Notes under the pieces: generated by a model
What the model was told of the DNA's origin: nothing
What the model saw: only the letters and a program-made list of their open reading frames with translations
The model's database searches: none
NCBI GenBank assembly: GCA_039029195.1
Contig: JBCCGR010000053.1
Location: forward strand, 1-32,348
Reading direction: 5' to 3'
DNA from: JBCCGR01 sp039029195
GTDB taxonomy: Bacteria; Pseudomonadota; Alphaproteobacteria; Rhizobiales; Rhizobiaceae
Length of the DNA: 32,348 nt
Part shown: one piece after another, positions 1 through 8,885 of the stretch
Numbering within the stretch: position 1 is the first letter of the stretch
Layout: every line of letters starts with the position of its first letter
Made by a program: the position numbers and the translations under genes

Positions 1-750
1 CTTTTTGCGAATTCACCTTTTACAGAGGGCCAGCCCAACGGGCTGTTGTCCTGGCGCTCAGACATTTGGCGCGACACCGACAATCAACGCTCAGGGTTGC
101 ATGCTTTCGTTTTTGACGGCGAGTTTGGGTTTGAGCGCTATGTCGACTGGGCACTGGATGTGCCCATGTATTTCGTGCTGCGCGAAGGACGTTATTTCGA
201 TTGCACGAGTGTCACGTTCCGACAATTCATGAATGGTGGCCTTGAAGGCAAAATCCCAGAAGCCACCGCAACAATCGGCGATTGGAACAACCATCTGACA
301 ACGCTGTTCCCCGACGTGCGTCTCAAGCAGTTTCTCGAAATGCGAGGGGCAGATGGTGGACCATGGCGACGCATTTGCGCCCTCCCTGCATTCTGGGTTG
401 GATTGCTCTACGACGATGCCGCCCTGTCAGAAGCTGAAACATTGGCAGCCGATCTCAACTATGATGCGGTCAATCGCATGCGCAACGAGGTCCCTACCAA
501 GGGACTTCAAGCATTTGGCGGTGTCAATCGCGCAGTTCAGGATCTTGCACACGAGCTGGTGGAAATCGCCCAGCGTGGCCTCGCTGCTCGCAATAGGATT
601 TCGCCCGACGGCTTCAATGAAACACACTTCCTCGGACCGCTTGAAGAGGTCGTTGCGCTAGGAGAAACTCCAGCCGAGCGCATGCTGAAACAGTATGCGA
701 GCAACTGGGATGGTGACATCGACCACGTGTTCGACGAATACGCGTTTTGA
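1..750 (+). CDS. gshA: Glutamate--cysteine ligase, C-terminal part (5' end outside window)
   Basis: The enzyme joins glutamate and cysteine with ATP, the first step of glutathione synthesis in the cytoplasm. The reading frame is open from base 1, so the gene begins upstream and only the last 249 residues are visible. The first residues read LFANSPFTEGQPNG, a hallmark of the plant/alphaproteobacterial GCS2-type ligase. Further along are RQFMNGG, LTTLFPDVRLK and EMRGADGGPWRRICALPAFW, which are typical of the C-terminal half. A TTG at 46 could be mistaken for a start, but homology runs through it. The stop is TGA at 748-750. A bulged hairpin at 790-811 follows. No neighbour is obviously linked to glutathione. 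Confidence 0.93.
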   Translation, partial: LFANSPFTEGQPNGLLSWRSDIWRDTDNQRSGLHAFVFDGEFGFERYVDWALDVPMYFVLREGRYFDCTSVTFRQFMNGGLEGKIPEATATIGDWNNHLTTLFPDVRLKQFLEMRGADGGPWRRICALPAFWVGLLYDDAALSEAETLAADLNYDAVNRMRNEVPTKGLQAFGGVNRAVQDLAHELVEIAQRGLAARNRISPDGFNETHFLGPLEEVVALGETPAERMLKQYASNWDGDIDHVFDEYAF

Positions 751-789
751 TTCTGTTGATAAGCGGGCTTGTCAGGCGCGTGATTTTTG

Positions 790-811
790 GCTTCCCTGTA
801 CATCAGGAAGC
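790..811 (+). terminator. Possible weak hairpin after gshA
   Basis: GCTTCC and GGAAGC pair, with an inner TG/CA pair and one bulged C around a five-base loop. It lies 40 bases after the gshA stop and 40 bases before the next gene. No T-run follows, so terminator function is uncertain. Confidence 0.25.
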
Positions 812-851
812 GCTGTGCCCTAACACGGCGCCAAAACAGGTTATCTGAAAA

Positions 852-1835
852 ATGAACCTCACCGACCTTGTTCTCGGTGGCGCCGACGATGGCGTCCTCA
901 ACACAATTGCCAGCCAGTTCAATCTTGATGAAGGCAGCGCAAGAACCGCCATTGAAGCGCTGATGCCTGCTTTTTCAACGGGCCTGAAGCGCAATACCGG
1001 ACAACCCGGAGGCTTGAATGGTCTGTTGTCGGCGCTGGCGGCCGGCAATCACGCGGACTATCTTGATGATCCGCAACGCGCATTGGGTGCCGGTGGCCGG
1101 TCGGAAGGCAATGCCATTCTCGGTCATTTGTTCGGCAACAAGGAGGTCAGTCGCGCCGTTGCAGATCGCGCCGCTGGTGCGACCGGTCTTGATCCTTCTT
1201 TGCTAAAGAGAATGCTGCCATCCCTTGCCACAATGGTGATGGGAGGGCTTGCGCGTCAGTCCGGCGCGGACAAGGTGGATGGTGCGGAATTCAGTCGGCT
1301 ACACGGTGACAACCTCTCCGACCACGACATGCTCGAACAGATGGCGGACGCCGGGTATGAAAGTGATTCGCCGCAACCACAACAGGCCGGATCACTTGGC
1401 GGCGACATCCTGGGAGAGTTGCTCAACGGGCTGGCAGGGGGAGCTGCCGGTGGAGCATCGAGACGACGCAAAGGTGGCGGATTGCTGGAAGGCATTCTTG
1501 GCGAGGTCGTTGGCGGCGGACGTCGCCAACCGCGGACCAGCACATCACGGCGACGAGCCAAATCGCGTCGATCGTCACGACGCAAGAACAACTCACTTGA
1601 GGGTATTCTGGGCGATTTGATTGGTGGCGCGCTCGGTGGTGGTGGATCACAACCCGCACCGTCCCGACGCAGACGAACCAAGCAAACTCGGCGTCAACGC
1701 CCCCGCTCCACACGACGCACCCGCAAAAGTTCCGGCGGAATGCTGGACGGCCTGTTCGCGCCCGGCGGGCGCCAAAACCTCGGCTATGCGGCGGAACTGG
1801 AGAACGTGTTCGACGAGTTCCTTCAGGGGAGCTGA
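852..1835 (+). CDS. DUF937 domain protein with arginine-rich modular tail
   Basis: Residues 1-135 look like a DUF937 domain: a helical, Gly/Ala-rich segment with LTDLVLGGADDGVLNTIASQ at the start and ILGHLFGNKEVSRAVA near residues 89-104. The biochemical role of the family is unknown. From about residue 180 the protein is low complexity. Short hydrophobic helices containing ILGE or ILGD (185-193, 211-223, 249-265, with a variant at 297-306) alternate with strongly basic Arg/Ser linkers (203-207, 224-245, 271-292). The last 20 residues are acidic. The ATG at 852 follows an A-rich stretch with no strong ribosome binding site. The gene is convergent with the EAL gene, 19 bases apart. The basic linkers suggest binding to nucleic acid or another polyanion, but that is inference. 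Confidence 0.75.
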   Translation: MNLTDLVLGGADDGVLNTIASQFNLDEGSARTAIEALMPAFSTGLKRNTGQPGGLNGLLSALAAGNHADYLDDPQRALGAGGRSEGNAILGHLFGNKEVSRAVADRAAGATGLDPSLLKRMLPSLATMVMGGLARQSGADKVDGAEFSRLHGDNLSDHDMLEQMADAGYESDSPQPQQAGSLGGDILGELLNGLAGGAAGGASRRRKGGGLLEGILGEVVGGGRRQPRTSTSRRRAKSRRSSRRKNNSLEGILGDLIGGALGGGGSQPAPSRRRRTKQTRRQRPRSTRRTRKSSGGMLDGLFAPGGRQNLGYAAELENVFDEFLQGS

Positions 1836-1854
1836 ACGAACCGATTTGCGGAAT

Positions 1855-3093
1855 TCAGGCAGACGCGGCTTGCGGCAATGATGTCACTCCGACAACCCCT
1901 TGCGAGCTTCTGATCAGATTACACGCCTGATCCAGACGCACGGGTTTGGCAAACAGATAGCCTTGCCCCATCTGACAATTGAGGTCGCTCAAGATCGACG
2001 CCTCGTCTTCTGATTCGATTCCCTCGGCCACCGTATCGAAGCCCAGTTCGTCAGAAAGTCGCACGATGGAGGAAACCACTTTCCGATCCTGTGACGACTC
2101 CATCATTTGAGAAACAAAGCTGCGGTCAATCTTCAACGTGGTGATGGGCAGATGAGCCAGATGGCTCATGCTGGAATAACCTGTGCCGAAATCGTCAATG
2201 GCGATGCCGACACCGAGCGATTTCAGTTCTGACAGAACGGCATTTGCCTGTTCCATCGACTGCATGATTGAGCGCTCGGTGACTTCGATCTTCAAACCGC
2301 CGGGTTCAAGCCCTGACTGGTCCAAAGCCTCACCGACCTCAGCCAACAGGGTTTCATCTTCCAGATCGTGTGCAGACACATTCACTGTGACAAATAGAGG
2401 ATCGCTTGACCCCCCGCTTTGCAACTTCGCAAGCCGCAGTTCCGCCATTGCAGAACAGGCCTTGCTAAGACAATCGCGGGTCAACTCCCGAATGAGTCCA
2501 GAGTCTTCCGCCACATCGATAAAATGGTTGGGTGCCAGCAAGCCGCGGTTCGGATGCTGCCAGCGAGACAGGGCCTCGAACCCGACGATCTCCCGATCAG
2601 CAAGACGCACAATGGGTTGGAACCAGGGTGTGAATTCGTCAGCTTCAATTCCGCGCGCGATATCATTTTCAAGCGTCAGATCGACAATTGCCGCTCTGGC
2701 ATCGGAAAGATCATGAAATTCCAGAAGCGGAGACTGACCCGGCATGTTGCGCACTCGCTTCAACATGGTGTGCAGCCTGGTCAGAATGACTTCCGTCAGG
2801 GTACGCATCACCGGATCCATTGCCGTGATGCGGCGGCGCACCTGCTCCGGCTCAATGCGCTGGAGGGTGGTGGGTTCAAGCGTGCGTACCGATGCTGAGC
2901 GATTGGCATTGGAGATGATTGCCATCTCCCCAAATATTTCACCCGCTGCCAGTGTCGCGACCGAAATGTGGCGCCCTTCGCGTTCCACAAACACGTCTAC
3001 CGAGCCGGATTTGATTACATAGGCACAATCACCCGGCTCGTCCTCCCGGAAAACCAGATGGTCTTCAGGATAATCCTGGCAAATGAATCTCAT
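1855..3093 (-). CDS. Cyclic-nucleotide-binding domain fused to EAL c-di-GMP phosphodiesterase
   Basis: Predicted cytoplasmic signalling enzyme of 412 residues. Residues 12-115 resemble a CRP/CNMP-type cyclic-nucleotide-binding domain, with a phosphate-binding cassette around 51-68 (GEIFGEMAII, then RSASV). Residues 145-395 form an EAL domain. The usual catalytic residues are present: E173 in the EAL motif, N238, E270, the DD pair 300-301 in DDFGTGYSS, K321, E358 and E361 in AEGIE, and Q377. Activity against cyclic di-GMP is therefore likely. The frame stays open upstream to 3186, but that extra 31-residue leader is Arg/Gly-rich and unlike the domain. The ATG at 3093 has GAGGCGGAACC just upstream and starts at the domain edge. 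The gene is divergent from xseA across 254 bases in which I see no clear operator. Confidence 0.88.
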   Translation of the reverse strand: MRFICQDYPEDHLVFREDEPGDCAYVIKSGSVDVFVEREGRHISVATLAAGEIFGEMAIISNANRSASVRTLEPTTLQRIEPEQVRRRITAMDPVMRTLTEVILTRLHTMLKRVRNMPGQSPLLEFHDLSDARAAIVDLTLENDIARGIEADEFTPWFQPIVRLADREIVGFEALSRWQHPNRGLLAPNHFIDVAEDSGLIRELTRDCLSKACSAMAELRLAKLQSGGSSDPLFVTVNVSAHDLEDETLLAEVGEALDQSGLEPGGLKIEVTERSIMQSMEQANAVLSELKSLGVGIAIDDFGTGYSSMSHLAHLPITTLKIDRSFVSQMMESSQDRKVVSSIVRLSDELGFDTVAEGIESEDEASILSDLNCQMGQGYLFAKPVRLDQACNLIRSSQGVVGVTSLPQAASA

Positions 3094-3347
3094 GGTTCCG
3101 CCTCGCCTTCCCCGTTCGCCATACAAACCGCAACCTACTGCGGCGCCCCATCGGGATTTCGGACGCACTGCGACCGATGCTTTCATTTATCTGAACGACA
3201 ACCCGTTTAATTTTCCGGAATGACCCGCGATGAACCAACAAAAACCAGGCATTGCCTGTAACCATAGTTAAGGGTCTGTGAATTGCGGTCCAGCCTGCGG
3301 CGACATTCTCGTCCAATTGCACTAGGGTTCTGCCGAATTCCACTAGG

Positions 3348-4967
3348 ATGGGCACAGAACCAGACATGCGCGATGACCTCCTCTCAGGATCTGAAAAATC
3401 GGAGGCCAGCAATGCGCATGAGTACAGCGTTGGAGAAATCTCCAACGCGCTGAAACGCACAGTCGAAGACCGGTTTGGGCATGTTCGGGTGCGGGGTGAG
3501 ATTTCGGGCTATCGTGGTCCTCATTCCTCTGGCCACAGCTATTTCTCACTCAAAGATGAAAAGGCACGACTGGAGGCCGTCATCTGGCGCGGAGCGCGAT
3601 CGAAGCTGAAGCACCAGCCCGAAGAGGGTATGGAGGTTATCGCCACCGGCAAGCTCACCACCTATCCCGGTTCCTCCAAATATCAGATCGTGATTGACGG
3701 GCTGGAACCTGCCGGCGCGGGTGCTTTGATGGCGATGCTGGAAGAGCGGCGAAAGAAGCTCGCCGCCGAAGGCCTGTTTGACGAGAACCGAAAGCAGCTC
3801 CTCCCCTTCATGCCAAACGTGATCGGCGTGATCACCTCACCCACCGGAGCCGTGATCCGCGATGTGATGCACAGGCTCAACGACCGGTTCCCGGTGCATG
3901 TGATCGTTTGGCCGGTGCGGGTGCAAGGGGAAACATCCGGTGCCGAAGTGGCAAACGGAATCCGCCAGTTCAACGCACTGCCAGACGATGGGCCCCTTCC
4001 CAAGCCGGAGCTTTTAATTGTTGCGCGCGGCGGGGGAAGCCTGGAGGATTTGTGGGGGTTCAATGATGAGGCGGTGGTGCGGGCGGCCGCGGACTCATTC
4101 ATTCCCATCATATCCGCTGTTGGTCACGAAACCGACTGGACACTGATTGATCACGCAGCCGACCGGCGCGCACCAACGCCTACAGCGGCGGCGGAAAAGG
4201 CGGTACCTGTTCGTGCCGAACTTGAGGCGCGGGTTGCGGAGCTGTCCGCTCGCCTCAAAAAAGCGCAATCGCGGATTCTAGAAACACGCCGCAATCAGCT
4301 TTCAGCCCTCTCGAAGGGCGTGGTGAGCGCTGATATGCTGCTTGCGCTTCCGCGACGCCGTTTGGATGAGGCCTCGGGCCGATTGCTGCGCGGACTTGAT
4401 GTTTCCAATCAACAGGCCCGGCTTCGTTACACCCGATTTGCCGAGCGCCTGTCACCAGATGGTCTCTTGCGCCACATTGGCCGGGCTCGAGAGAGGCTTG
4501 TGGTTGCTGAGAGTGCACAAGGTCGGGCATTGTTGGCCGCCACGCGCACCAAGCGTTCACGCTTTGATGCAGGCGCAAGAACTTTGCGACCTGAAGGCCT
4601 GCTTCGTCGCGTTGCCGAGCATCGCCAGACGCTTTCGGCGCGCGGCCATTTGCTTGCCTCGTCGCAGGACCAAATTGTCGAACGGCTAAAGGCCCGCCAC
4701 GAACGTGCGGACCGCCTGTTACAAACCCTGTCATATAAAGGCGTACTTAGTCGCGGATATGCGGTTGTGTTTGATGGCTCGGGAAAACCGGTGCGCAATG
4801 CCGCCAGCCTCTCTGAGAGAGAGACGGTTGCCATCGAGTTTTCGGACGGACGACGTAGCGCCACCATTTCAGATGGATCGGAAGTACCGACACCAAAACC
4901 GACCCGCAAGAAACAAACCGGAAAGCCTGCAAAAGCTGACCCCGATGATCAGGGCAGCCTGTTCTGA
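3348..4967 (+). CDS. xseA: Exodeoxyribonuclease VII large subunit
   Basis: This is the large catalytic subunit of the enzyme that degrades single-stranded DNA to oligonucleotides. It works with the small subunit XseB, which is not in this window. The OB-fold lies near residues 25-125 (EYSVGEISNALKRTVED, VRGEISGYRG, HSYFSLKDEKA). The catalytic region follows, with GVITSPTGAVIRDV, ARGGGSLEDLWGFNDE, ISAVGHETDWTLIDHAAD and RAPTPTAAAEKA. A long helical region and a Lys/Pro-rich tail end the protein, and the final residues are DDQGSLF. Length (539) is normal for alphaproteobacterial XseA. The ATG at 3348 has no well-placed ribosome binding site; ATG 3366 is a possible alternative start. The gene is convergent with the AraC regulator, 34 bases apart. 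Confidence 0.95.
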   Translation: MGTEPDMRDDLLSGSEKSEASNAHEYSVGEISNALKRTVEDRFGHVRVRGEISGYRGPHSSGHSYFSLKDEKARLEAVIWRGARSKLKHQPEEGMEVIATGKLTTYPGSSKYQIVIDGLEPAGAGALMAMLEERRKKLAAEGLFDENRKQLLPFMPNVIGVITSPTGAVIRDVMHRLNDRFPVHVIVWPVRVQGETSGAEVANGIRQFNALPDDGPLPKPELLIVARGGGSLEDLWGFNDEAVVRAAADSFIPIISAVGHETDWTLIDHAADRRAPTPTAAAEKAVPVRAELEARVAELSARLKKAQSRILETRRNQLSALSKGVVSADMLLALPRRRLDEASGRLLRGLDVSNQQARLRYTRFAERLSPDGLLRHIGRARERLVVAESAQGRALLAATRTKRSRFDAGARTLRPEGLLRRVAEHRQTLSARGHLLASSQDQIVERLKARHERADRLLQTLSYKGVLSRGYAVVFDGSGKPVRNAASLSERETVAIEFSDGRRSATISDGSEVPTPKPTRKKQTGKPAKADPDDQGSLF

Positions 4968-5001
4968 ATCCAGGTTGCTTCGACCGAGACGCCATCGACA
5001 T

Positions 5002-6021
5002 TCATTTGCGATATTCGCTGGGGTTCGCACCGGTCCACTTTCGAAAAGCCCGATGGAAATTGGATGCGGACGAAAAGCCCACATCCTGCGAAACCTCTTC
5101 AATGCTCCGGTTGCCGCTCTGAAGTTCGCGAATGGCCATGTCGCGTCTCAAGCCGTCCTTGATCGATTGAAATGATGTGCCTTCAGCTTCCAAGCGCCGC
5201 ATCAGGGTTCGAGGCGTCACACCCAACACGCGGGCGGCATCGTCGAGCTGGCACTTCTCCCATTCTGACCGATAGATGAATTCACGGATCTGAAGCGACA
5301 GAGTGTGCTCCCAATAGCTGGTGAAAATCCAGTCGCGGGGTGCGCGGTAGAGAAAGGATGTGAGCTCCGGGTTGCCGTGTTTTTTGGGCGGCACAAATCC
5401 GGACTTCTCAAATGAGATCGAAGACAAAGGCGCGCCGAAGCCAACTGATGCAGGGAAGATGACCGCATAATCTTCTGCAAAAACCGGGCGTTCAAAAGCA
5501 AACTCAACCTCACGGACAGGCACCTCATATTCCGCCAGCCACGAAATCAGACCGTGCGCCAGTTTCATGATCAACATGTGGCCAAAGCGTTGGATCGGAA
5601 GGTCTCCAAGCGGGTGTAGCTGAAGAACGATCGCGCCGTCCTTTTCATTAAGACCGAACCGAAAGTCATCGAGCAGCAGGTTCCAAAATGTCGTGAAACG
5701 ATGAAGCGCAGAGTGCAGCGTCGAGGCTTCGCGAATGGTGGTGATAAGATGTTGGAGGGCGCGAGATCGAATGGGTCGGCTCCACAGCCCCATCATCTCG
5801 TCTTCAGTTTCAATGGCGGCAATCTGATAAAGTCGCACAATCTGGTCGAGCGTGACCCTTTGGGCATGACCGGGTTGATCGAAACCCATTCCTGCACGAT
5901 CCAGAAACGAGTTCATTTCCCTGTCCGAACAATAGGTGCGCAGCGCGCTCAGCCAATCTTCGACGAAGGAATATGAAACGGTAGCAAGCACTGCCGGATC
6001 AGAGCGCCTCAGCTTTGTCAT
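5002..6021 (-). CDS. AraC-family transcriptional regulator next to the dmd genes
   Basis: DNA-binding regulator of 339 residues. The C-terminal 100 residues form an AraC-type double helix-turn-helix: ARVLGVTPRTLMRRLEAEGT is the first unit and EEVSQDVGFSSASNFHRAFR the second, followed by KWTGANPSEYRK. The N-terminal two thirds resemble the ligand-binding part of the OruR/ArgR-like AraC subgroup (arabinose-binding-like domain). The gene is divergent from the dmdC-dmdD-dmdA run, separated by 106 bases. That layout is typical of a local regulator controlling the opposite operon. The inducer cannot be read from sequence; DMSP or a downstream metabolite is a reasonable guess. An 11-base palindrome (CAATC-T-GATTG) sits two bases outside its start codon. 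Confidence 0.9.
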   Translation of the reverse strand: MTKLRRSDPAVLATVSYSFVEDWLSALRTYCSDREMNSFLDRAGMGFDQPGHAQRVTLDQIVRLYQIAAIETEDEMMGLWSRPIRSRALQHLITTIREASTLHSALHRFTTFWNLLLDDFRFGLNEKDGAIVLQLHPLGDLPIQRFGHMLIMKLAHGLISWLAEYEVPVREVEFAFERPVFAEDYAVIFPASVGFGAPLSSISFEKSGFVPPKKHGNPELTSFLYRAPRDWIFTSYWEHTLSLQIREFIYRSEWEKCQLDDAARVLGVTPRTLMRRLEAEGTSFQSIKDGLRRDMAIRELQSGNRSIEEVSQDVGFSSASNFHRAFRKWTGANPSEYRK

Positions 6022-6127
6022 TCAATCTGATTGTCAGTTTTTGAATATCATTTGTTCGTTTTCGCGATGGTTGCCCGAATTATCAAGCTCTAAGTGGCGC
6101 GATACAATAATTTCGGATGCTAAGACG
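6022..6127. promoter_or_regulatory. Divergent control region between AraC regulator and dmdC
   Basis: This AT-rich stretch of 106 bases must hold promoters for both directions. A short palindrome, CAATC-T-GATTG at 6023-6033, lies against the regulator start codon and could serve autoregulation. A TACAAT element occurs near 6103, but no -35 box is well spaced from it. No direct repeats typical of AraC half-sites could be identified with confidence. Confidence 0.4.
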
Positions 6128-7900
6128 ATGACCTATCAGGCCCCTTTGGCAGATATTCTGTTCAATATCGAACACCTGTCCTCGTGGGAGCAGGTCACGT
6201 CGCGGGAACAGTATATCGGCATCGACCAAAGCGACGTGCGTGCCGTGCTCGAAGAATTTGGCCGCTTTTGCTCAGAAACGGTTGCACCACTCTCTCGCAC
6301 GGGTGACGAACTTGGTGCCCATATTGTTGGTGGCACGGTGCGCATGCCGGACGGGTTTGACAAAGCCCATGCGCAATTTGTCAAAATGGGTTGGCATAGC
6401 CTTCAACATCCACCGGAATATGGCGGTATGGGGCTTCCCCGGGTTGTGGGTGCTGCGGCAACGGAAATCCTCAATGGCTCGGATATGAGCTTTGGCCTGT
6501 GCCCGCTTCTCACCGATGGTGCGATTGACGCGTTGTTGATTTCAGGCTCCGAAGACCAGAGAGCACGTTATCTGGAACCTCTCATCGTCGGTCGATGGTC
6601 TGGCACGATGAACCTCACCGAACCACAAGCCGGCAGTGACCTGGGACGGGTCCTCACCAAAGCCGAACCAAATGATGATGGCTCTTATTCCGTTTCAGGA
6701 ACCAAGATATTCATCACTTACGGCGAACACGAACTCTCTGAAAACATTGTTCATCTGGTGCTTGCACGCACCCCCGGCGCACCGGACGGCTCAAAAGGCT
6801 TGAGCCTTTTTCTCGTGCCGAAATTCATGGTTGAAGCAGACGGATCTCTGGCAGAACGAAATCGCGTCGAATGCGTCAGCATCGAGCACAAGCTCGGCGT
6901 CAGGGCGAGCCCGACCGCGATCCTTCAATATACCAAGGCGACAGGTTTTCTGATCGGAGAAGAAAACCGTGGCCTGGAATATATGTTTGTGATGACGAAC
7001 GCCGCCCGATTTGCCGTTGGCGTTCAGGGTATCGGCGTCTCAGAACGAGCCCTTCAACAAGCTCTCACCTTCGCGCAAGAGCGGGTGCAGAGCAGGCCCG
7101 TCGATGGTCTTTCAAAGACAGCCACCGCCATCATTGAGCATCCCGATGTTCGCCGCATGTTGATGCGAATGCGGGCCTTGACGGAAGGTGGGCGCGCCTT
7201 GGCTGTGGCAACAGCAGGTTGGCTTGATCTTGCCCATGACAGTGAGTCAGCTGACCAAGGAGCAGCCGGACTGATGGCGGAATTCCTGGTTCCACAGGTC
7301 AAGGCGTTTTGCAGCGAGCGTTCCCTGGAAGTCACCTCGCTTGGTGTTCAGGTCCATGGCGGCATGGGCTATGTCGAGGAAACCGGCGCTGCACAGCTTT
7401 GTCGGGATGCACGCATTTTACCGATCTATGAAGGCACCACCGCCATTCAGGCGAATGACCTCCTTGGGCGCAAAGTGATGCGCGATGCAGGGAACACCGC
7501 CCAGCGTTTCCTTTCCATGGTTCGCGAAACCAGTGCTGAACTCCGCGAAGGCGGCACTGAATTCGCTGACATTGCAACTGGCCTCGCGACTGCAGCCGAT
7601 GCCTTCGAAGCAAGCCTTGTATGGTTGCTGGAAACCGTTCGGGAAAACCCGAATGCCGCCTATGCCGGGAGCGTGCCGTTCCTGATGCTTGCCGGCAATC
7701 TGGCAGCGGGTTGGCAACTTGGGCGCGCCGCTTTGGCTGCGCAGGCAAAACTTCAGGAGGGCGACACCTCGCCATTCCTCAAGCAGAAGATGGCCACGGC
7801 GCGGTTTTATGCCAATCACATTCTCATCGAATGCGAAACGGAGCGTCTCAGGATAACGAGTGGCGCGATGAGCATTCTCGATCCCGATCTTCCCATCTAA
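6128..7900 (+). CDS. dmdC: Acyl-CoA dehydrogenase, DmdC-like (3-methylmercaptopropionyl-CoA dehydrogenase)
   Basis: FAD enzyme of 590 residues, predicted to oxidise 3-methylmercaptopropionyl-CoA to methylthioacryloyl-CoA in the DMSP demethylation route. It is an acyl-CoA dehydrogenase of the long type: an N-terminal extension, MNLTEPQAGSDLG near 161-173, and a C-terminal helical domain. The motif YEGTTAIQANDL places the expected catalytic Glu at residue 435, which to my recollection is also its number in roseobacter DmdC. HGGMGYVEETGAAQL (410-424) is typical of the family. I chose ATG 6128 because family homology begins at MTYQAPLADI; the frame is open back to 5936, overlapping the divergent regulator. 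DmdC-like enzymes can also act on other acyl-CoAs, so the substrate is inferred mainly from the adjacent DmdD and DmdA. Confidence 0.85.
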   Translation: MTYQAPLADILFNIEHLSSWEQVTSREQYIGIDQSDVRAVLEEFGRFCSETVAPLSRTGDELGAHIVGGTVRMPDGFDKAHAQFVKMGWHSLQHPPEYGGMGLPRVVGAAATEILNGSDMSFGLCPLLTDGAIDALLISGSEDQRARYLEPLIVGRWSGTMNLTEPQAGSDLGRVLTKAEPNDDGSYSVSGTKIFITYGEHELSENIVHLVLARTPGAPDGSKGLSLFLVPKFMVEADGSLAERNRVECVSIEHKLGVRASPTAILQYTKATGFLIGEENRGLEYMFVMTNAARFAVGVQGIGVSERALQQALTFAQERVQSRPVDGLSKTATAIIEHPDVRRMLMRMRALTEGGRALAVATAGWLDLAHDSESADQGAAGLMAEFLVPQVKAFCSERSLEVTSLGVQVHGGMGYVEETGAAQLCRDARILPIYEGTTAIQANDLLGRKVMRDAGNTAQRFLSMVRETSAELREGGTEFADIATGLATAADAFEASLVWLLETVRENPNAAYAGSVPFLMLAGNLAAGWQLGRAALAAQAKLQEGDTSPFLKQKMATARFYANHILIECETERLRITSGAMSILDPDLPI

Positions 7901-7954
7901 TGATATTCGACTCCGGCCCACTGTGCCCGGAAGACAAAGCGAAAGGCGCTAATC

Positions 7955-8761
7955 ATGGTCAATCAGGACATTGCAAAAGAGTACTCAAATCTCGCCATCG
8001 AAGTGCGCGACAACGGGGTGTTCATCCTCACCCTCAACCGTCCGCGAAAGCGCAATGCGCTTGATGTTGCAACAATTGAAGAGCTGATCCGCTTTTTCAC
8101 GAATGCCCGTCGGGCCGGTGCGAAGTCGGTCGTTCTGGCCGGTGAAGGCGACCATTTCTGTGCCGGCTTGGATCTGGTCGAACACTGGCAGGAAGATCGC
8201 AGTCCTGATGAATTCATGCATGTATGTCTGCGCTGGCACGAAGCCTTTAACCGCATGGAATATGGCGGCGTTCCGGTCATCGCAGCGCTCAAAGGTGCAG
8301 TTGTCGGTGGTGGTCTTGAACTTGCCAGTGCCGCACATGTTCGCGTGATCGATCAGTCCACCTATTTTGCTCTGCCAGAAGGACAACGTGGCATCTTCAC
8401 CGGAGGCGGTGCCACCATTCGTGTGTCCGATCTGATCGGCAAATCGCGCATGATCGACATGATTTTAATGGGTCGTGTCTATCAGGGACAAGAAGCCGTG
8501 GATCTTGGTCTCGCCCAGTACATCACCGATGGGTCAACGTTCGACAAGGCTCTGGAACTTGCTGATCGGGCAGCTGAAAATCTGCCACTGACAAACTTCG
8601 CAATCTGTTCGGCAATCAGTCATTTGAACAATATGTCGGCAATGGATGCCGCATATTCTGAAGCGGTGGTCGCAGGTATCGTCAATACCCAACCCGCAGC
8701 CCGGGCTCGGTTGGAGGCTTTTGCCAACAAAACCGCTGACCGAGTTCGACCCAAACAATAA
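7955..8761 (+). CDS. dmdD: Enoyl-CoA hydratase family, methylthioacryloyl-CoA hydratase DmdD
   Basis: Crotonase-fold enzyme of 268 residues. DmdD hydrates methylthioacryloyl-CoA, releasing methanethiol, acetaldehyde, CO2 and CoA. Visible motifs are RPRKRNAL (CoA binding), GDHFCAGLDLVEHW and GGVPVIAALKGAVVGGGLEL (oxyanion hole). The two catalytic glutamates expected for DmdD fall at E122 (GGGLELAS) and E142 (FALPEGQRG). The stretch from DFMHVCLRW-like residues (here EFMHVCLRWHEAFNRMEYGG) to GIFTGGGATIRVSDLIGK closely matches my memory of roseobacter DmdD, closer than to generic crotonases. It starts 54 bases after dmdC, with GAAAGG upstream of ATG 7955, so the two are probably cotranscribed. 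The same dmdC-dmdD adjacency is known from Ruegeria pomeroyi. DmdD is much rarer in genomes than the other Dmd proteins. Confidence 0.85.
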   Translation: MVNQDIAKEYSNLAIEVRDNGVFILTLNRPRKRNALDVATIEELIRFFTNARRAGAKSVVLAGEGDHFCAGLDLVEHWQEDRSPDEFMHVCLRWHEAFNRMEYGGVPVIAALKGAVVGGGLELASAAHVRVIDQSTYFALPEGQRGIFTGGGATIRVSDLIGKSRMIDMILMGRVYQGQEAVDLGLAQYITDGSTFDKALELADRAAENLPLTNFAICSAISHLNNMSAMDAAYSEAVVAGIVNTQPAARARLEAFANKTADRVRPKQ

Positions 8762-8885
8762 TAACGTCATCGTGTCGGGGGCAGTTCTAATTTTTTGGGT
8801 CCGACAGGCCCGAACTCCCGACATTTGACAGAGTTTCAAGCGCGTCACGCGACGGCAGTTTCAGCTTTGTGAGCGAGTTAAATCC

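Noticed and set aside
5936..6127. 64-residue N-terminal extension of the acyl-CoA dehydrogenase
   Set aside because: It overlaps the divergent regulator gene and the intergenic region; family homology begins at ATG 6128.
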